DNA of 64,000 nucleotides from Clostridioides difficile (GCA_024919175.1 CP103804.1:496001-560000), one strand, 5' to 3'. Numbered from the stretch's first letter, positions 53,312 through 62,738 are shown. A program made the numbers and translations. Notes: a model not told the origin generated them from the sequence alone.

Positions 53312-54583
53312 ATGGAGTTTATTATTAGTTTATTGAGTACACCAGCTGTTTTACTTGGTGTAGTTGCATTTATAGGATTGATTCTTCAAAAAAAACCAGC
53401 TGTTGAAGTATTTACTGGAGCTTCAAAAACACTTATAGGTTTCTTGATATTTGGTATTGGTGCTTCAGCTATGACTGGAGCATTACAAAACTTCAATAAA
53501 TTATTCCAACAAGGTTTTGGAATTACAGGTGTTATAGCTTCACCAGAAGCAGCTACTGCACTTGCACAAGGTACATATGGTTTTGCGGTTTCATGTACAT
53601 TGATTCTTGGATTCATATTAAACTTAGTTTTTGCACGTATTACAAGATTCAAAAATATTTTCTTTACAACAGGTCATAGTCTATTCTTTTCTTGCGTATT
53701 AGTTTTGATTATGAAAGCGCATGGATTCGATAATACAATTACTATTTTAGTAGGTGGTACTATCCTAGGATTTATGTCTGCGGCATTACCTCAATTCTGT
53801 CAACCATTTATGCGTGAACTAACAGGTGGTGATGAACAAGCTATTGGTCACTTCAACATGATTGGTTATGGATTGTCAGGTTACATTGGTCGTTTATTTT
53901 CAAAACATAAAGAAGAAACAACAGAAACGATTAAATTTCCTAAGTGGTTATCAATATTTAGAGATTTCTTAATGGGTCTGTCTATAGTTATGCTAATCTT
54001 ATTCTATGTAGCAACATTAAAAGCTGGCCATGCATTTACTCAGGAACTCGCTGGCTCAACACACTGGTTGGTGTTCCCTCTTATACAAGCGTTTACATTT
54101 GTAGCAGGTATGTCAATATTAATGTCTGGTGTTCGTATGTTCTTGGCTGAAATAACTGCAGCATTCGTAATTATTTCAGAAAAATATATCCCAGGTTCAC
54201 GTCCTGCACTAGATGTACCAACAGTATTTCCATACGCACCAAATGCAGTTATTATTGGATTTATCTCGGCATATGTTGCTGGTCTATTAGCAATTGTTGT
54301 TATGGCGTCATTTCCTAATATATTCCCTGTAGTAATTATTCCAGCTGCTCATATATGTTTCTTCTCAGGTGGTACAGCTGCGGTATTTGGTAATGCATCA
54401 GGCGGTTGGAGAGGAGCTATTATTGGTTCATTCGTTGTAGGATTATTTCTTGCATTCTTACCAGTCATACTATATCCAGTTTATGGGACACTTGGTATAG
54501 AAGGTGCAACTTTCCCTAATATTGATTATAATGTGGTTGGTTCAATATTACATAACATTTTACAATTTATAAAACCTATCTAA
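53312..54583 (+). CDS. PTS EIIC, ascorbate (UlaA) family
   Basis: A 423-residue membrane permease with about eleven hydrophobic segments. It resembles the UlaA/SgaT ascorbate family (GFLIFGIGASAMTGALQNF, GDEQAIGHFNMIGYGLSGYIG). The real substrate may be a pentose, hexuronate or sugar acid, since downstream genes are aldolases rather than ula lactonase/decarboxylase genes. CGT arginine codons recur here, against AGA use in the core, hinting at acquisition from elsewhere. Confidence 0.88.
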   Translation: MEFIISLLSTPAVLLGVVAFIGLILQKKPAVEVFTGASKTLIGFLIFGIGASAMTGALQNFNKLFQQGFGITGVIASPEAATALAQGTYGFAVSCTLILGFILNLVFARITRFKNIFFTTGHSLFFSCVLVLIMKAHGFDNTITILVGGTILGFMSAALPQFCQPFMRELTGGDEQAIGHFNMIGYGLSGYIGRLFSKHKEETTETIKFPKWLSIFRDFLMGLSIVMLILFYVATLKAGHAFTQELAGSTHWLVFPLIQAFTFVAGMSILMSGVRMFLAEITAAFVIISEKYIPGSRPALDVPTVFPYAPNAVIIGFISAYVAGLLAIVVMASFPNIFPVVIIPAAHICFFSGGTAAVFGNASGGWRGAIIGSFVVGLFLAFLPVILYPVYGTLGIEGATFPNIDYNVVGSILHNILQFIKPI

Positions 54584-54646
54584 GCTATATTAATATTACA
54601 TAAGGATAATAGATATTTTTATTATAATTTTAAGGAGGAGAAACTT

Positions 54647-55249
54647 ATGGTAGAAAATACATTACCTGTATTTCTAGAGAAACTGTCTAATGAAGTATCA
54701 ACATTCATTGCTTCAATAGATGAATCATCTATAAATAAAGCACGTGATTTGATTTTCGAAGCAGAAAGGAATCATGGACGTGTACATGTGACTGGTATTG
54801 GTAAACCAGGTCATGTATCAGGATATATTTCCTCATTACTTTCATCTACTGGAACACCAGCATATGTACTGCATGGTACAGAAGCAGTACATGGTTCAAG
54901 TGGTCAAGTACTTGATGGTGATGTTGTTATTGCAATATCTAATAGTGGTGAAACTCAAGAATTAAAAGCAACTGTTGAAACATTAAAAGCAAATGGAGCA
55001 AAAATAATTGGTGTGAGCGGAAATATCAATTCATGTTTAAAGAATTATTCTGATGTATTCTTATTTGCAGGTGTTAAACAGGAAGGAGACTGCCTTAATA
55101 AAGCCCCTCGTGCATCAATTCTTGCTGAAACTATAGTCTTACAATCATTAAGTGTTGCACTTCAGTACGCTAAAGGCATTGATGCAAAACAGTATTTGAA
55201 ATGGCATCCAGGAGGAAGTCTTGGAAAGTCTATTAGAGAGGGAATATAA
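54647..55249 (+). CDS. SIS-domain sugar-phosphate isomerase (KpsF/GutQ-like, no CBS)
   Basis: A 200-residue SIS protein: VHVTGIGKPGHVSGYISSLLSSTG, GTEAVHGSSGQVLDGDVVIAISNSGET and the closing WHPGGSLGKS typical of arabinose-5-phosphate isomerase relatives. It lacks the two CBS domains usually found in KdsD/GutQ. It probably interconverts a ketose- and aldose-phosphate made from the PTS substrate. GGAGGAG precedes the ATG. Confidence 0.85.
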   Translation: MVENTLPVFLEKLSNEVSTFIASIDESSINKARDLIFEAERNHGRVHVTGIGKPGHVSGYISSLLSSTGTPAYVLHGTEAVHGSSGQVLDGDVVIAISNSGETQELKATVETLKANGAKIIGVSGNINSCLKNYSDVFLFAGVKQEGDCLNKAPRASILAETIVLQSLSVALQYAKGIDAKQYLKWHPGGSLGKSIREGI

Positions 55250-55253
55250 TTTT

Positions 55254-56159
55254 ATGAAATATGAAGGTATTATATGTGCGATGATAACACCATTTGATGA
55301 AAATCAAAATATTAATCCTCAGGCAACGTATGAATTGATTGATTATCTAATTGATAGGGGAATATATGGATTATTTATTTTAGGAACTAATGGTGAATGT
55401 CATGTACTTACAGATGATGAAAAAGTTGAGTTTGCAAAAATTGTTATCAATCATACTAATAATCGTGTACCAGTTTTTGTTGGGACTGGTGGCAACTCAA
55501 CTCGTGAAGTTATAAAATTGTCCAAGAGAATGGAAGAAATAGGTGCAAGTGCACTATCAATTATTACACCATATTTTGTGGCACCAACACAACAGGAATT
55601 AATTTTACATTATAAAGCTATTGCTGCCACAATTAACTTGCCAATTATGATGTATAACATGCCAGGTAAGACAGGTGTTAATATTGAGCCCGAATCAGTA
55701 TTTGAGTTATCTAAGGTGAAGAATATTGTTGGAATAAAGGATAGTAGTGGTAAGCTTGATAATATAAAAGCTTATATTGAAATAACTAGAAATGAAGACT
55801 TCAGTGTATTTTCAGGGTCAGATTCACTTATTCTGGATACCTTGAAATCTGGCGGCCAAGGTGCTGTTGCAGCCACAGCAAACTTTCTAACAGAGATTGA
55901 TATTGCTATTTATGATAACTTTATCAAGGGTGATTTAAAAGAAGCTCAAAAAGCTCAAAATAGTATTGAAGAACTTCGTCGTATACTAAAATTTGGAACT
56001 ATTCCATCTGTTATAAAAAAAACTGTTGTCTTAAATGGAATTAATGTTGGGCCTGCACGATTTCCTGTAATTGAGCCAACTGGAGAATTTCTTGAAGAAA
56101 TTAAACAAGTAGTTGAAGATTATAAAGTGTTGTTCAATAAAAATTGTGAGAATAGATAA
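55254..56159 (+). CDS. DHDPS/N-acetylneuraminate-lyase family aldolase
   Basis: A 301-residue class I aldolase with GLFILGTNGECHVLTDDEK near 45-63, the active-site tyrosine in MMYNMPGKTG and the Schiff-base lysine in NIVGIKDSSG (about 160-170). Members cleave or condense 2-keto acids (DapA, NanA, 2-keto-3-deoxygluconate aldolase). The context favours a catabolic keto-acid aldolase over lysine synthesis. ATG 55254 has GAGAGGG upstream; an upstream in-frame GTG or TTG would overlap the SIS gene. Confidence 0.85.
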   Translation: MKYEGIICAMITPFDENQNINPQATYELIDYLIDRGIYGLFILGTNGECHVLTDDEKVEFAKIVINHTNNRVPVFVGTGGNSTREVIKLSKRMEEIGASALSIITPYFVAPTQQELILHYKAIAATINLPIMMYNMPGKTGVNIEPESVFELSKVKNIVGIKDSSGKLDNIKAYIEITRNEDFSVFSGSDSLILDTLKSGGQGAVAATANFLTEIDIAIYDNFIKGDLKEAQKAQNSIEELRRILKFGTIPSVIKKTVVLNGINVGPARFPVIEPTGEFLEEIKQVVEDYKVLFNKNCENR

Positions 56160-56196
56160 CACAGACAAGGGAATCACATTGGCATATAACTGATAT

Positions 56197-56898
56197 ATGT
56201 ATTATAAAATGGGATTGGAATTAATGAAGAATCAAAATGGTTTGATGAATGTAGAGGTGAGTGGTATAAAAAAGATGAATATAACCAAAAAAATGGTGGA
56301 ATGTGGAGCTTTAGCAATTGTAAGAGCAGAAACACTTGAGCGTGCATGTGAGATTGCTGAAGGTTGTATTAAAGGTGGAGTACCAGTTATAGAAATGAGT
56401 TATACTTTGAATAATGCTGGAGAAATTATACAAGGGCTTAGTCAAAAGTATGGTAAAACACTTTGTGTAGGAGCAGGAACTGTATTGGATAGTGAAACAG
56501 CTCGTCATGCTATTTTACATGGAGCTCAGTTTATTATTGCACCAAACTACAATGAAGATGTAGCAAAGATTTGTAATAGATATCAGATTCCTTATGCACC
56601 AGGATGTACATCATTGACTGAAGCAGTAGATGCATTGAGCTTGGGGGCTGCCTTTGTCAAAGCTTTTCCAATATCAGATTTTTATGGACCAAAATTAGTG
56701 AAAGTATTTAAGACACCAATACCTGATATGCCAATTTTGGCAAGTGGTGGAATTACTCTTGATAACTTACATATATGGTTGGAAAATGGTGTTGATGTGT
56801 GTGGATTTGGTGGATTATTAACTAAAGGTAGTGTTGAAGATATTGCTAAAAATGCTAGAAAAATTCGTGAAATAATTAAAAATACAAGAGAAGCTTAA
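56197..56898 (+). CDS. KDPG/KHG aldolase family protein
   Basis: A 233-residue (maximum) class I aldolase of the Eda family. It has ALAIVRAETLERACEIAEGC with the conserved Glu/Arg, LCVGAGTVLDSE, and the Schiff-base lysine in AAFVKAFPISDFYGP. It splits 2-keto-3-deoxy-6-phospho sugar acids into pyruvate and an aldehyde. The true start may be ATG 56275 (MNITKKMVECG), which fits the family length, but no start has an ideal ribosome site. Confidence 0.83.
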   Translation: MYYKMGLELMKNQNGLMNVEVSGIKKMNITKKMVECGALAIVRAETLERACEIAEGCIKGGVPVIEMSYTLNNAGEIIQGLSQKYGKTLCVGAGTVLDSETARHAILHGAQFIIAPNYNEDVAKICNRYQIPYAPGCTSLTEAVDALSLGAAFVKAFPISDFYGPKLVKVFKTPIPDMPILASGGITLDNLHIWLENGVDVCGFGGLLTKGSVEDIAKNARKIREIIKNTREA

Positions 56899-56932
56899 AG
56901 TTGGAGCTGTTGCATAACAATTATAAATTGAT

Positions 56933-57160
56933 GTGTGGCAGCTTTTTTTGCGTGAAGTAGATTATTTTCAAGAAATAAGCTTCATTATAGGTGTAACAGA
57001 TAAAGAGGTGTACATAATTGATTCTGTGGAACGCTATAGAATTACCATGGTTACAGGCACAATGATTCCCATCCCAGAAAAAAGGTATTTTAAGGTACGG
57101 GAGGAAATTGATACGATTATGCAAAAGATAGGATGCTTCAAAGAGGAGCATTTGGAATAA
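56933..57160 (+). pseudogene. Probable LytTR-regulator remnant
   Basis: A 75-codon frame whose second half, VERYRITMVTGTMIPIPEK followed by RYFKVREEID, looks like the end of a LytTR DNA-binding domain, and whose start, LREVDYFQ, recalls its first strand; the middle is missing. It is probably an internally deleted regulator fragment. The function of any product is doubtful, and the assignment rests on visual similarity only. Confidence 0.4.
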
Positions 57161-57187
57161 AAAATAACATATAAAAATCAAAAAAGA

Positions 57188-57238
57188 GAGTTGAGATTAA
57201 AATTTGATTAGAAAAAATCAATTTTGATACAACTCTTT
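57188..57238 (+). terminator. Terminator after PTS operon region
   Basis: GAGTTG...CAACTC outer stem with inner AAATTTGATT/AATCAATTTT pairing, flanked by A and T runs. Confidence 0.7.
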
Positions 57239-57372
57239 TTTATTTATAATTTTATTATTTGAAATGTAGATAAATTCATCAATGCAACTAATAGTTAACA
57301 AGATGCAACTATATAAGTCTTGTGAATAAACCAATAGATAAATATAATTTAAATTGAGATGAGGTGATTATA

Positions 57373-57801
57373 TTGAACTTGGGGGAAAATTTAAAAAAAC
57401 TAAGAAAAGAAAGAAATTTATCACAAGAACAACTTGCTGAAATGCTAAATGTGTCTAGGCAAGCTATATCAAAATGGGAATCTAATAAAACATATCCAGA
57501 TATAGAAAATCTAGTACTATTGAGAAATCTATTTAATGTATCTTTAGATTATTTGATAGTTAATGAAAATAAAACTGAAGTTGAAGATACAATTGTACCA
57601 AGTAAATTACCTACTGATAATATCACAGATTATGATAGAAATGAGGAAGAAGATGACCCATCAGATAATTTAATTATAGGTGGTTTTATAATTGGTATAT
57701 CAATTGGATTTGTTACAGATAATTTTATGTGGGGGATAGCTTGTAGCTTTATAGGTATGGGAATTAGTTATATACTGGAATATCTAAAAAAAAAGAGATA
57801 G
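57373..57801 (+). CDS. Xre-family regulator with C-terminal membrane segments
   Basis: A 142-residue protein. The N-terminal helix-turn-helix reads LGENLKKLRKERNLSQEQLAEMLNVSRQ with AISKWESNKTYPDIENL. An acidic linker (about 75-95) leads to two short hydrophobic segments (about 97-115 and 117-135), so it may be a membrane-tethered regulator. TTG 57373 is 6 nt after GAGGTG; a GTG at 57364 overlaps that site. No operon partner is evident. Confidence 0.85.
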   Translation: MNLGENLKKLRKERNLSQEQLAEMLNVSRQAISKWESNKTYPDIENLVLLRNLFNVSLDYLIVNENKTEVEDTIVPSKLPTDNITDYDRNEEEDDPSDNLIIGGFIIGISIGFVTDNFMWGIACSFIGMGISYILEYLKKKR

Positions 57802-57852
57802 AATAAATTAAATTTCAAATGGATTCTATTGGAAACTAGACATGGAAATATT

Positions 57853-57939
57853 ATGAATAAGCTATTATTTTTAGGTAGAGGTTCAGGATATCATATTAAA
57901 GAGAAAAAAGATTTTATTAAATTTATTAAAAAATTTTAG
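57853..57939 (+). pseudogene. Possible remnant of an MBL-fold protein start
   Basis: The 28-codon frame begins MNKLLFLGRGSGYH, which resembles the first strand and GxGSxx turn of MBL-fold hydrolases, then ends after a lysine-rich stretch. Too short for function; the assignment is weak. Confidence 0.25.
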
Positions 57940-57982
57940 TATATCTACAGATATTTTAAAATAAAATTTTATAATAATTAAG

Positions 57983-58020
57983 ATAGCCATATAAGATAAT
58001 TACCTATGTGGTTATTTTTA
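57983..58020 (+). terminator. Rho-independent terminator in gene-poor region
   Basis: ATAGCCATATA (57983-57993) / TATGTGGTTAT (58005-58015) with two wobble pairs, then T run. Confidence 0.7.
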
Positions 58021-58699
58021 TTTTTAAGAAAATGAATATTAGAATAGAATTAAATCGAAAAATGTAAAAAATTATAAGAAAGTATAGAAAAATATTTAAA
58101 AATATGTATTAAAAATAGAAGCTATCAATCAGATTTGTAAAATTAATATAAAACACTGTAGATGATATGTTTAAATATGTATGATTTTTTATTATCTTGT
58201 ACATAATTTCAACGGTTTTACCGTACCTTTTCTATTTAGAAAAGAACTGATTTAAAATTCAAGTTATGATATAATTTCATTAAAAGAAGGCAAAACTTGG
58301 ATAAACATAAAAAGATATGGTTAAAGAAATAATAAATTTTGTTCTATATATAAAATAAATCAAGTTTTTTTGTAATAAATCAAATCGAGTGATTAAATTA
58401 GAAGAAATTAACTTTATGAATTGAAGTTTTGCAACAATAGTTATTCTATTATTTCAAAATATTTATTACAGAGAGGAATTCACTAATAATGGTATAATCT
58501 TTGAATATTATCTTATAAATGTAATTGTATTATGTACATATATAAATGCTATAAAAAGTATGAAAAATCAAGAGGGAAAGTCAATTGTATAGGTTTTACA
58601 AAAGCTTCAGAGGGAGAAGTTTAGCAATAATGTGTGAAAATTTAAAGGTTAAGCAAAATAGTATTTCAAATAAAATAAGTTGACACACATTGATGATTC

Positions 58700-58736
58700 A
58701 CTCTTATCATTATGTTAATTAACTAATGATAAGAGT
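58700..58736. promoter_or_regulatory. Inverted repeat upstream of GGDEF gene
   Basis: Perfect 13-bp arms ACTCTTATCATTA (58700-58712) / TAATGATAAGAGT (58724-58736), 27 nt before the start codon. It may be an operator or a leader hairpin. Confidence 0.5.
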
Positions 58737-58763
58737 GGATATAAGGATAGGAGGATATTAAAA

Positions 58764-61274
58764 ATGAAGCAAGAAGATGTTGGTAGACAGCGAATGCATG
58801 AAGAAGAAAAGGCAACAAAGAATGAAGTTATTTCAGAAGATATGCTAAAAGCAATGGATATTGGAGTTAGTAAGCATTTTTTAGATGAATCATTTACAAT
58901 AATCTGGGGAAATACAGCTTTTTATAAATTGTTGGGATATACAGAAAAAGAGTTTTTGCTTCATTTTTCTAGTCTTAAACATTATTATAGAGAGAATCTT
59001 TATCATTTTGAATCTATGAAAAATCATTTTTTAGATGCTTATCATAATGGCAAAAAAAGCGCAGAATATCAAGTTTGCATTCCAGCAAATCATGAAGACC
59101 ATGTTTGGGTAATAATGAATGGTATATTAGTTGAATCACAAGAGGATGGAAAAGCAATAGTCTATATCCTGTATTCAAATATCAATGAGTTAAAAATTAG
59201 ACAGAATGAGCTGTATGAGATGGAAAAAGAGAGTACAGAAGGTTTTAAGTGGATGATGTCAGAGTATGCTGGCAATGTATATATAAGTGATATGGATAAC
59301 TATGAGTTATTGTATGTAAATAAACATTCATGTAATACTTTACAATCATTAGCAAATGAGGTTATTGGAAGAAAGTGTTATGAGGTGATTCAAGGTAGAA
59401 CTTCTCCATGTCCATTCTGTACAAATTCATATTTAAAAAAAGATGAGGTATATGAATGGGAGTTTTATAATTCCACGCTGAATCGAACATTTATGATTAA
59501 AAATCGTATGCTAAATTGGGAAGGTCGAAGAGCACGTATAGAACTATCTTATGATATGTACAGTTCTGAATATAAACTTGCAAAAAAAGATCAGGAAAGA
59601 GAATCAATCTTAAAAACTATTCCAGCAGGAATGGTTCGAATGGACGCAAGAGATTATCTTACAATACTTTGGTACAATGATATATTTCTAAATATGATTG
59701 AATATACAACAGAGCAGTTTAAAGAGGAGCTTCATAGCCAATGTTTATATTTATACCCTGATGATTATAAACGTGCAAAGATGTTGGCACAAGATTTAAA
59801 AGAGTCTGGAGATAATGTTGTATTTGAAGCAAGAGTATATACACGCTCAAAGGAAGAACGTATATGGACTGTAACACTATGTTATGTGAGTGGTGAAGAC
59901 AGTTGGGATGGAATACCATCTTTTTACAGTATAGGACTTGATATAACTAAAGAAAGAAAACAGATTGAGAAGCTACAATACATAGCAGAGAAAGATGCAT
60001 TGACAGGGATTTATAATCGTGCTGAAACAGAAAAGCAGATTAAGGAATATGTCGAACAAAATTTAGATGCTATGGGTGCATTGTTTATGATTGACACAGA
60101 TAATTTCAAACAGATTAATGATACAGAAGGTCATATGATTGGAGACATAGTGCTCGCAGAGATGGCATCAGGCATGAAAAAAATAATGCGTGATAGCGAT
60201 GTTGTTGGTAGAATAGGCGGAGATGAGTTTGCAATTTTTATGAAGAACATTTCTTCAACTAAAGATGCAGAAAATAAAGCAAAAGAATTGCTGTATATGT
60301 TCCGTCATCTATTTCAGAAAGATAAAAGTTCTGTAAAAGTAACATGTAGTATCGGAATCTCTATATATCCGAAAGATGGTAATACATTCAAGGAAATGTA
60401 TACAAGAGCTGATAAAGCTTTGTATCAGGCAAAAAATCTAGGTAAAAACAATTATGTCATCTATAATCATGATGCCTTTAAAGAATTAGAAGAATTTAAT
60501 TACTCTTCTCTTGGTACAGCTATTGATTCAGAAAAAAAATATGTTGAATCTTCCGATAATCTTACACGTTATATATTTCGTGTCCTTTATCAGACCAATG
60601 ATATAGACCAGACGATTAATATGATACTTGAAGTTATTGGGAAGCAGTTTAATGTGAGTCGTGCTTATATCTTTGAAAATTCAGAAGATGGTCGATACAC
60701 TTCTAATACTTATGAATGGTGTAATGAGGGAATTCTTCCTCAGATAGATTACTTGCAAAATGCTGATTATGAGAACTATGGAGATTATGAAAAACTCTTC
60801 GAAGATGATTCTGTTTTCTATTGTCGTGATATACATTCATTAAGTCCTGAACTAGAGGAATTGTTTTCTAGTCAAGATATCCATTCCACACTTCAATGTG
60901 CATATAGAGAAGATGAGGTGTTTAAAGGATTTGTTGGATTTGATGAATGTACAGGTCTACGTTTATGGACACAAGAAGAAGTCAGTACGTTAGCATTGAT
61001 TTCTCAAGTTCTATCAATGTTTTTGCAACGTAAGAAAAAGAAGAAATTAAATCAACAGATGCAGCAATACCAGACTATTATAGATAGTATTGATCAATGT
61101 ATTTATGTTGTTGATAAGGAAGATAATTTGTTATTGTATGGAAATAAAATATTTAAGAATACATATCCTAACTTACATATTGGGCAGTATTGTAATTATG
61201 ACTCTATAGATATTAATAAGACTCCTATAACATGGAATCAAAAGGATGCATATTTATGTGTCAGCATGATTTAG
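58764..61274 (+). CDS. PAS-GGDEF-GAF protein, putative diguanylate cyclase
   Basis: An 836-residue cytoplasmic signalling protein (no membrane helix). PAS-like domains at about 30-140, 155-265 and 285-395 precede a GGDEF domain (about 405-565) with KDALTGIYNR, GRIGGDEFAIF (near 485) and an RxxD inhibitory site five residues upstream. A GAF-like domain follows (about 595-760), then a shortened PAS (about 770-836) ending ITWNQKDAYLCVSMI. The cyclase site looks intact, so it probably makes c-di-GMP. The C terminus may be truncated. Confidence 0.88.
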   Translation: MKQEDVGRQRMHEEEKATKNEVISEDMLKAMDIGVSKHFLDESFTIIWGNTAFYKLLGYTEKEFLLHFSSLKHYYRENLYHFESMKNHFLDAYHNGKKSAEYQVCIPANHEDHVWVIMNGILVESQEDGKAIVYILYSNINELKIRQNELYEMEKESTEGFKWMMSEYAGNVYISDMDNYELLYVNKHSCNTLQSLANEVIGRKCYEVIQGRTSPCPFCTNSYLKKDEVYEWEFYNSTLNRTFMIKNRMLNWEGRRARIELSYDMYSSEYKLAKKDQERESILKTIPAGMVRMDARDYLTILWYNDIFLNMIEYTTEQFKEELHSQCLYLYPDDYKRAKMLAQDLKESGDNVVFEARVYTRSKEERIWTVTLCYVSGEDSWDGIPSFYSIGLDITKERKQIEKLQYIAEKDALTGIYNRAETEKQIKEYVEQNLDAMGALFMIDTDNFKQINDTEGHMIGDIVLAEMASGMKKIMRDSDVVGRIGGDEFAIFMKNISSTKDAENKAKELLYMFRHLFQKDKSSVKVTCSIGISIYPKDGNTFKEMYTRADKALYQAKNLGKNNYVIYNHDAFKELEEFNYSSLGTAIDSEKKYVESSDNLTRYIFRVLYQTNDIDQTINMILEVIGKQFNVSRAYIFENSEDGRYTSNTYEWCNEGILPQIDYLQNADYENYGDYEKLFEDDSVFYCRDIHSLSPELEELFSSQDIHSTLQCAYREDEVFKGFVGFDECTGLRLWTQEEVSTLALISQVLSMFLQRKKKKKLNQQMQQYQTIIDSIDQCIYVVDKEDNLLLYGNKIFKNTYPNLHIGQYCNYDSIDINKTPITWNQKDAYLCVSMI

Positions 61275-61599
61275 TAGTAAAAGAAATACTATGTTGGACA
61301 TAAATTAAATTTTACTTTAGACGAAATAACTTCGTTGACTACAGGGAGTATTAGAGTTTTTATTAAGGCATTAGGTCAATTTTGTAATGATATTGAAATC
61401 TTAATTTATAAAAAATAGTCTTAGTTTTAGAAGCAGTTGATTATAACAGATTAGCTGTTTTTTCTTTTATAAATATTTGAAATTATAAGCACAGGGTTGT
61501 ATTTGTCAATATAAGTATAATATGGTATCATATAGGCTCAAAAGAAATTTTATATATTTAAAAATAAAATTAAAAATAATAAATGGAGGACATATAAAT
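61275..61599. other. Spacer with a possible gene remnant
   Basis: 325 nt between the GGDEF gene and yjdM. A start-less frame at about 61291-61419 encodes LNFTLDEITSLTTGSIRVF, loosely like the end of a Crp-type helix-turn-helix. Otherwise nothing supported. Confidence 0.45.
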
Positions 61600-61944
61600 A
61601 TGGAAAATTTGCCAAATTGCCCGAAATGTAATTCAGAATATACTTATGAAGATGGAACTCTTCTAGTTTGCCCAGAATGCTCTCATGAGTGGACCTTAGG
61701 ATTAGATACAAAAGAAGATACAAACATTATTAAAGATTCAAATGGAAATGTGTTAAATGATGGAGATGCTGTAACAGTAATCAAAGACCTTAAAGTAAAA
61801 GGGAGTTCATTACCTATAAAGATAGGAACAAAAGTAAAAAGTATACGTTTAATTCATGATCCATCTGATGGACATGATATAGAATGTAAAATAGATGGTT
61901 TTGGAGCTATGAAACTAAAGTCTTCTGTTGTAAAAAAAGCATAG
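61600..61944 (+). CDS. yjdM: YjdM/PhnA-type zinc-ribbon protein
   Basis: A 114-residue protein: an N-terminal zinc ribbon CPKCNSEYTYEDGTLLVCPEC (cysteines at 8, 11, 25 and 28 approx.) and a C-terminal PhnA beta-barrel with DGDAVTVIKDLKVKGSS and IKIGTKVKSIRL. The protein was once linked to phosphonate use, but its actual role is unclear. ATG 61600 follows GGAGG; an upstream in-frame start gives an extra stretch not seen in the family. Confidence 0.9.
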   Translation: MENLPNCPKCNSEYTYEDGTLLVCPECSHEWTLGLDTKEDTNIIKDSNGNVLNDGDAVTVIKDLKVKGSSLPIKIGTKVKSIRLIHDPSDGHDIECKIDGFGAMKLKSSVVKKA

Positions 61945-62048
61945 TATAAAAAACTTGTGTTATTTATGAAATAATCTATATGGCTATTGTACAGATGTAA
62001 ATTTAAGGCTTTAATTTAGTAATATAAAATTCATTAGGAGGGTAGCTT

Positions 62049-62288
62049 ATGTGTTATTTTTTAAAAGGTGAAGAACAAGATTACTATGTAAATAAAGTAA
62101 TGGAAGAAATGAAAAAAGTAGTACCTATAGTATACAGATGCTGTGAAGATAGTGAAGATGGAGAAGCAGTAGTTGGATGTGACGAAAATGGGGAAGCAAA
62201 ACTATGGATAACATTTGACCCAAATGAAAGATTAGAAATGGATAAACACATAGAAAAAGGTACATTACTAGAATATATTATTGGTTAA
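62049..62288 (+). CDS. Small acidic hypothetical protein
   Basis: A 79-residue acidic protein with a CC pair (YRCCEDSEDGEAVVGCDENG) and no recognised domain. AGGAGGG lies 8 nt before the ATG, and a strong terminator overlaps its stop codon, so it looks like a real single-gene unit. Function unknown. Confidence 0.7.
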   Translation: MCYFLKGEEQDYYVNKVMEEMKKVVPIVYRCCEDSEDGEAVVGCDENGEAKLWITFDPNERLEMDKHIEKGTLLEYIIG

Positions 62289-62321
62289 GAAAGAAATCTT
62301 AGTATTTCTTTCTTTTTTTGT
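62287..62321 (+). terminator. Terminator overlapping the stop of the small acidic gene
   Basis: AAGAAAGAAAT (62287-62297) / ATTTCTTTCTT (62304-62314) followed by T run. Confidence 0.88.
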
Positions 62322-62514
62322 ATTTCTTTATATCATCAAGATTAAATTTATAATCAGCTTTAGGCAAACAATCGATTATCTTTATTGAGATGTGATAAGA
62401 TAAATATAAATAAGAAAATAATAATGTACTAGAATTAAGTATGTTAAAAAAATTACTTTATTCTAAATTCATTAAAATAAAAAACATATATTTTCTAATA
62501 TGAAGGAGGGTTAT

Positions 62515-62652
62515 ATGGAAGAGATAGTAGCTTATTCATTATGTAATTGAGTGTGCAAAAATCACTGGCATGAAAAAGATATTGTTACAGATATTAATGT
62601 TGATAGATTACTGTATACTATTGGAATAAAGGACACTTTAACTTATAATTAA
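62515..62652 (+). pseudogene. Small ORF interrupted by an in-frame TGA
   Basis: An ideal GGAGGG ribosome site precedes ATG 62515. The frame reads MEEIVAYSLCN, TGA at 62548-62550, then VCKNHWHEKDIVTDINVDRLLYT and on to TAA at 62652. Either a nonsense mutation (for example from TGG) or a UGA-read selenocysteine in a CN-U-VC context. Nothing before 62514 in this gap looks coding. Confidence 0.4.
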
Positions 62653-62738
62653 GGAGAAGTAATTTTGTACAAATAGTTTAAAAATGACTTATTAATAAAT
62701 ATTAATTTATAAAATGCAAAAACAAAAGGAGAATAGAT

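Larger units (their letters stand above)
57802..58763. other. Long gene-free stretch
   Basis: 962 nt without an intact gene. It holds a 28-codon fragment at 57853-57939, a terminator at 57983-58020 and an inverted repeat before the GGDEF gene at 58700-58736. The rest is AT-rich with many stops on both strands. It looks like degraded sequence. Confidence 0.6.

Noticed and set aside
58200..58763. Possible c-di-GMP riboswitch before the GGDEF gene
   Set aside because: No GEMM-I or GEMM-II consensus blocks found; only a simple palindrome near the gene.
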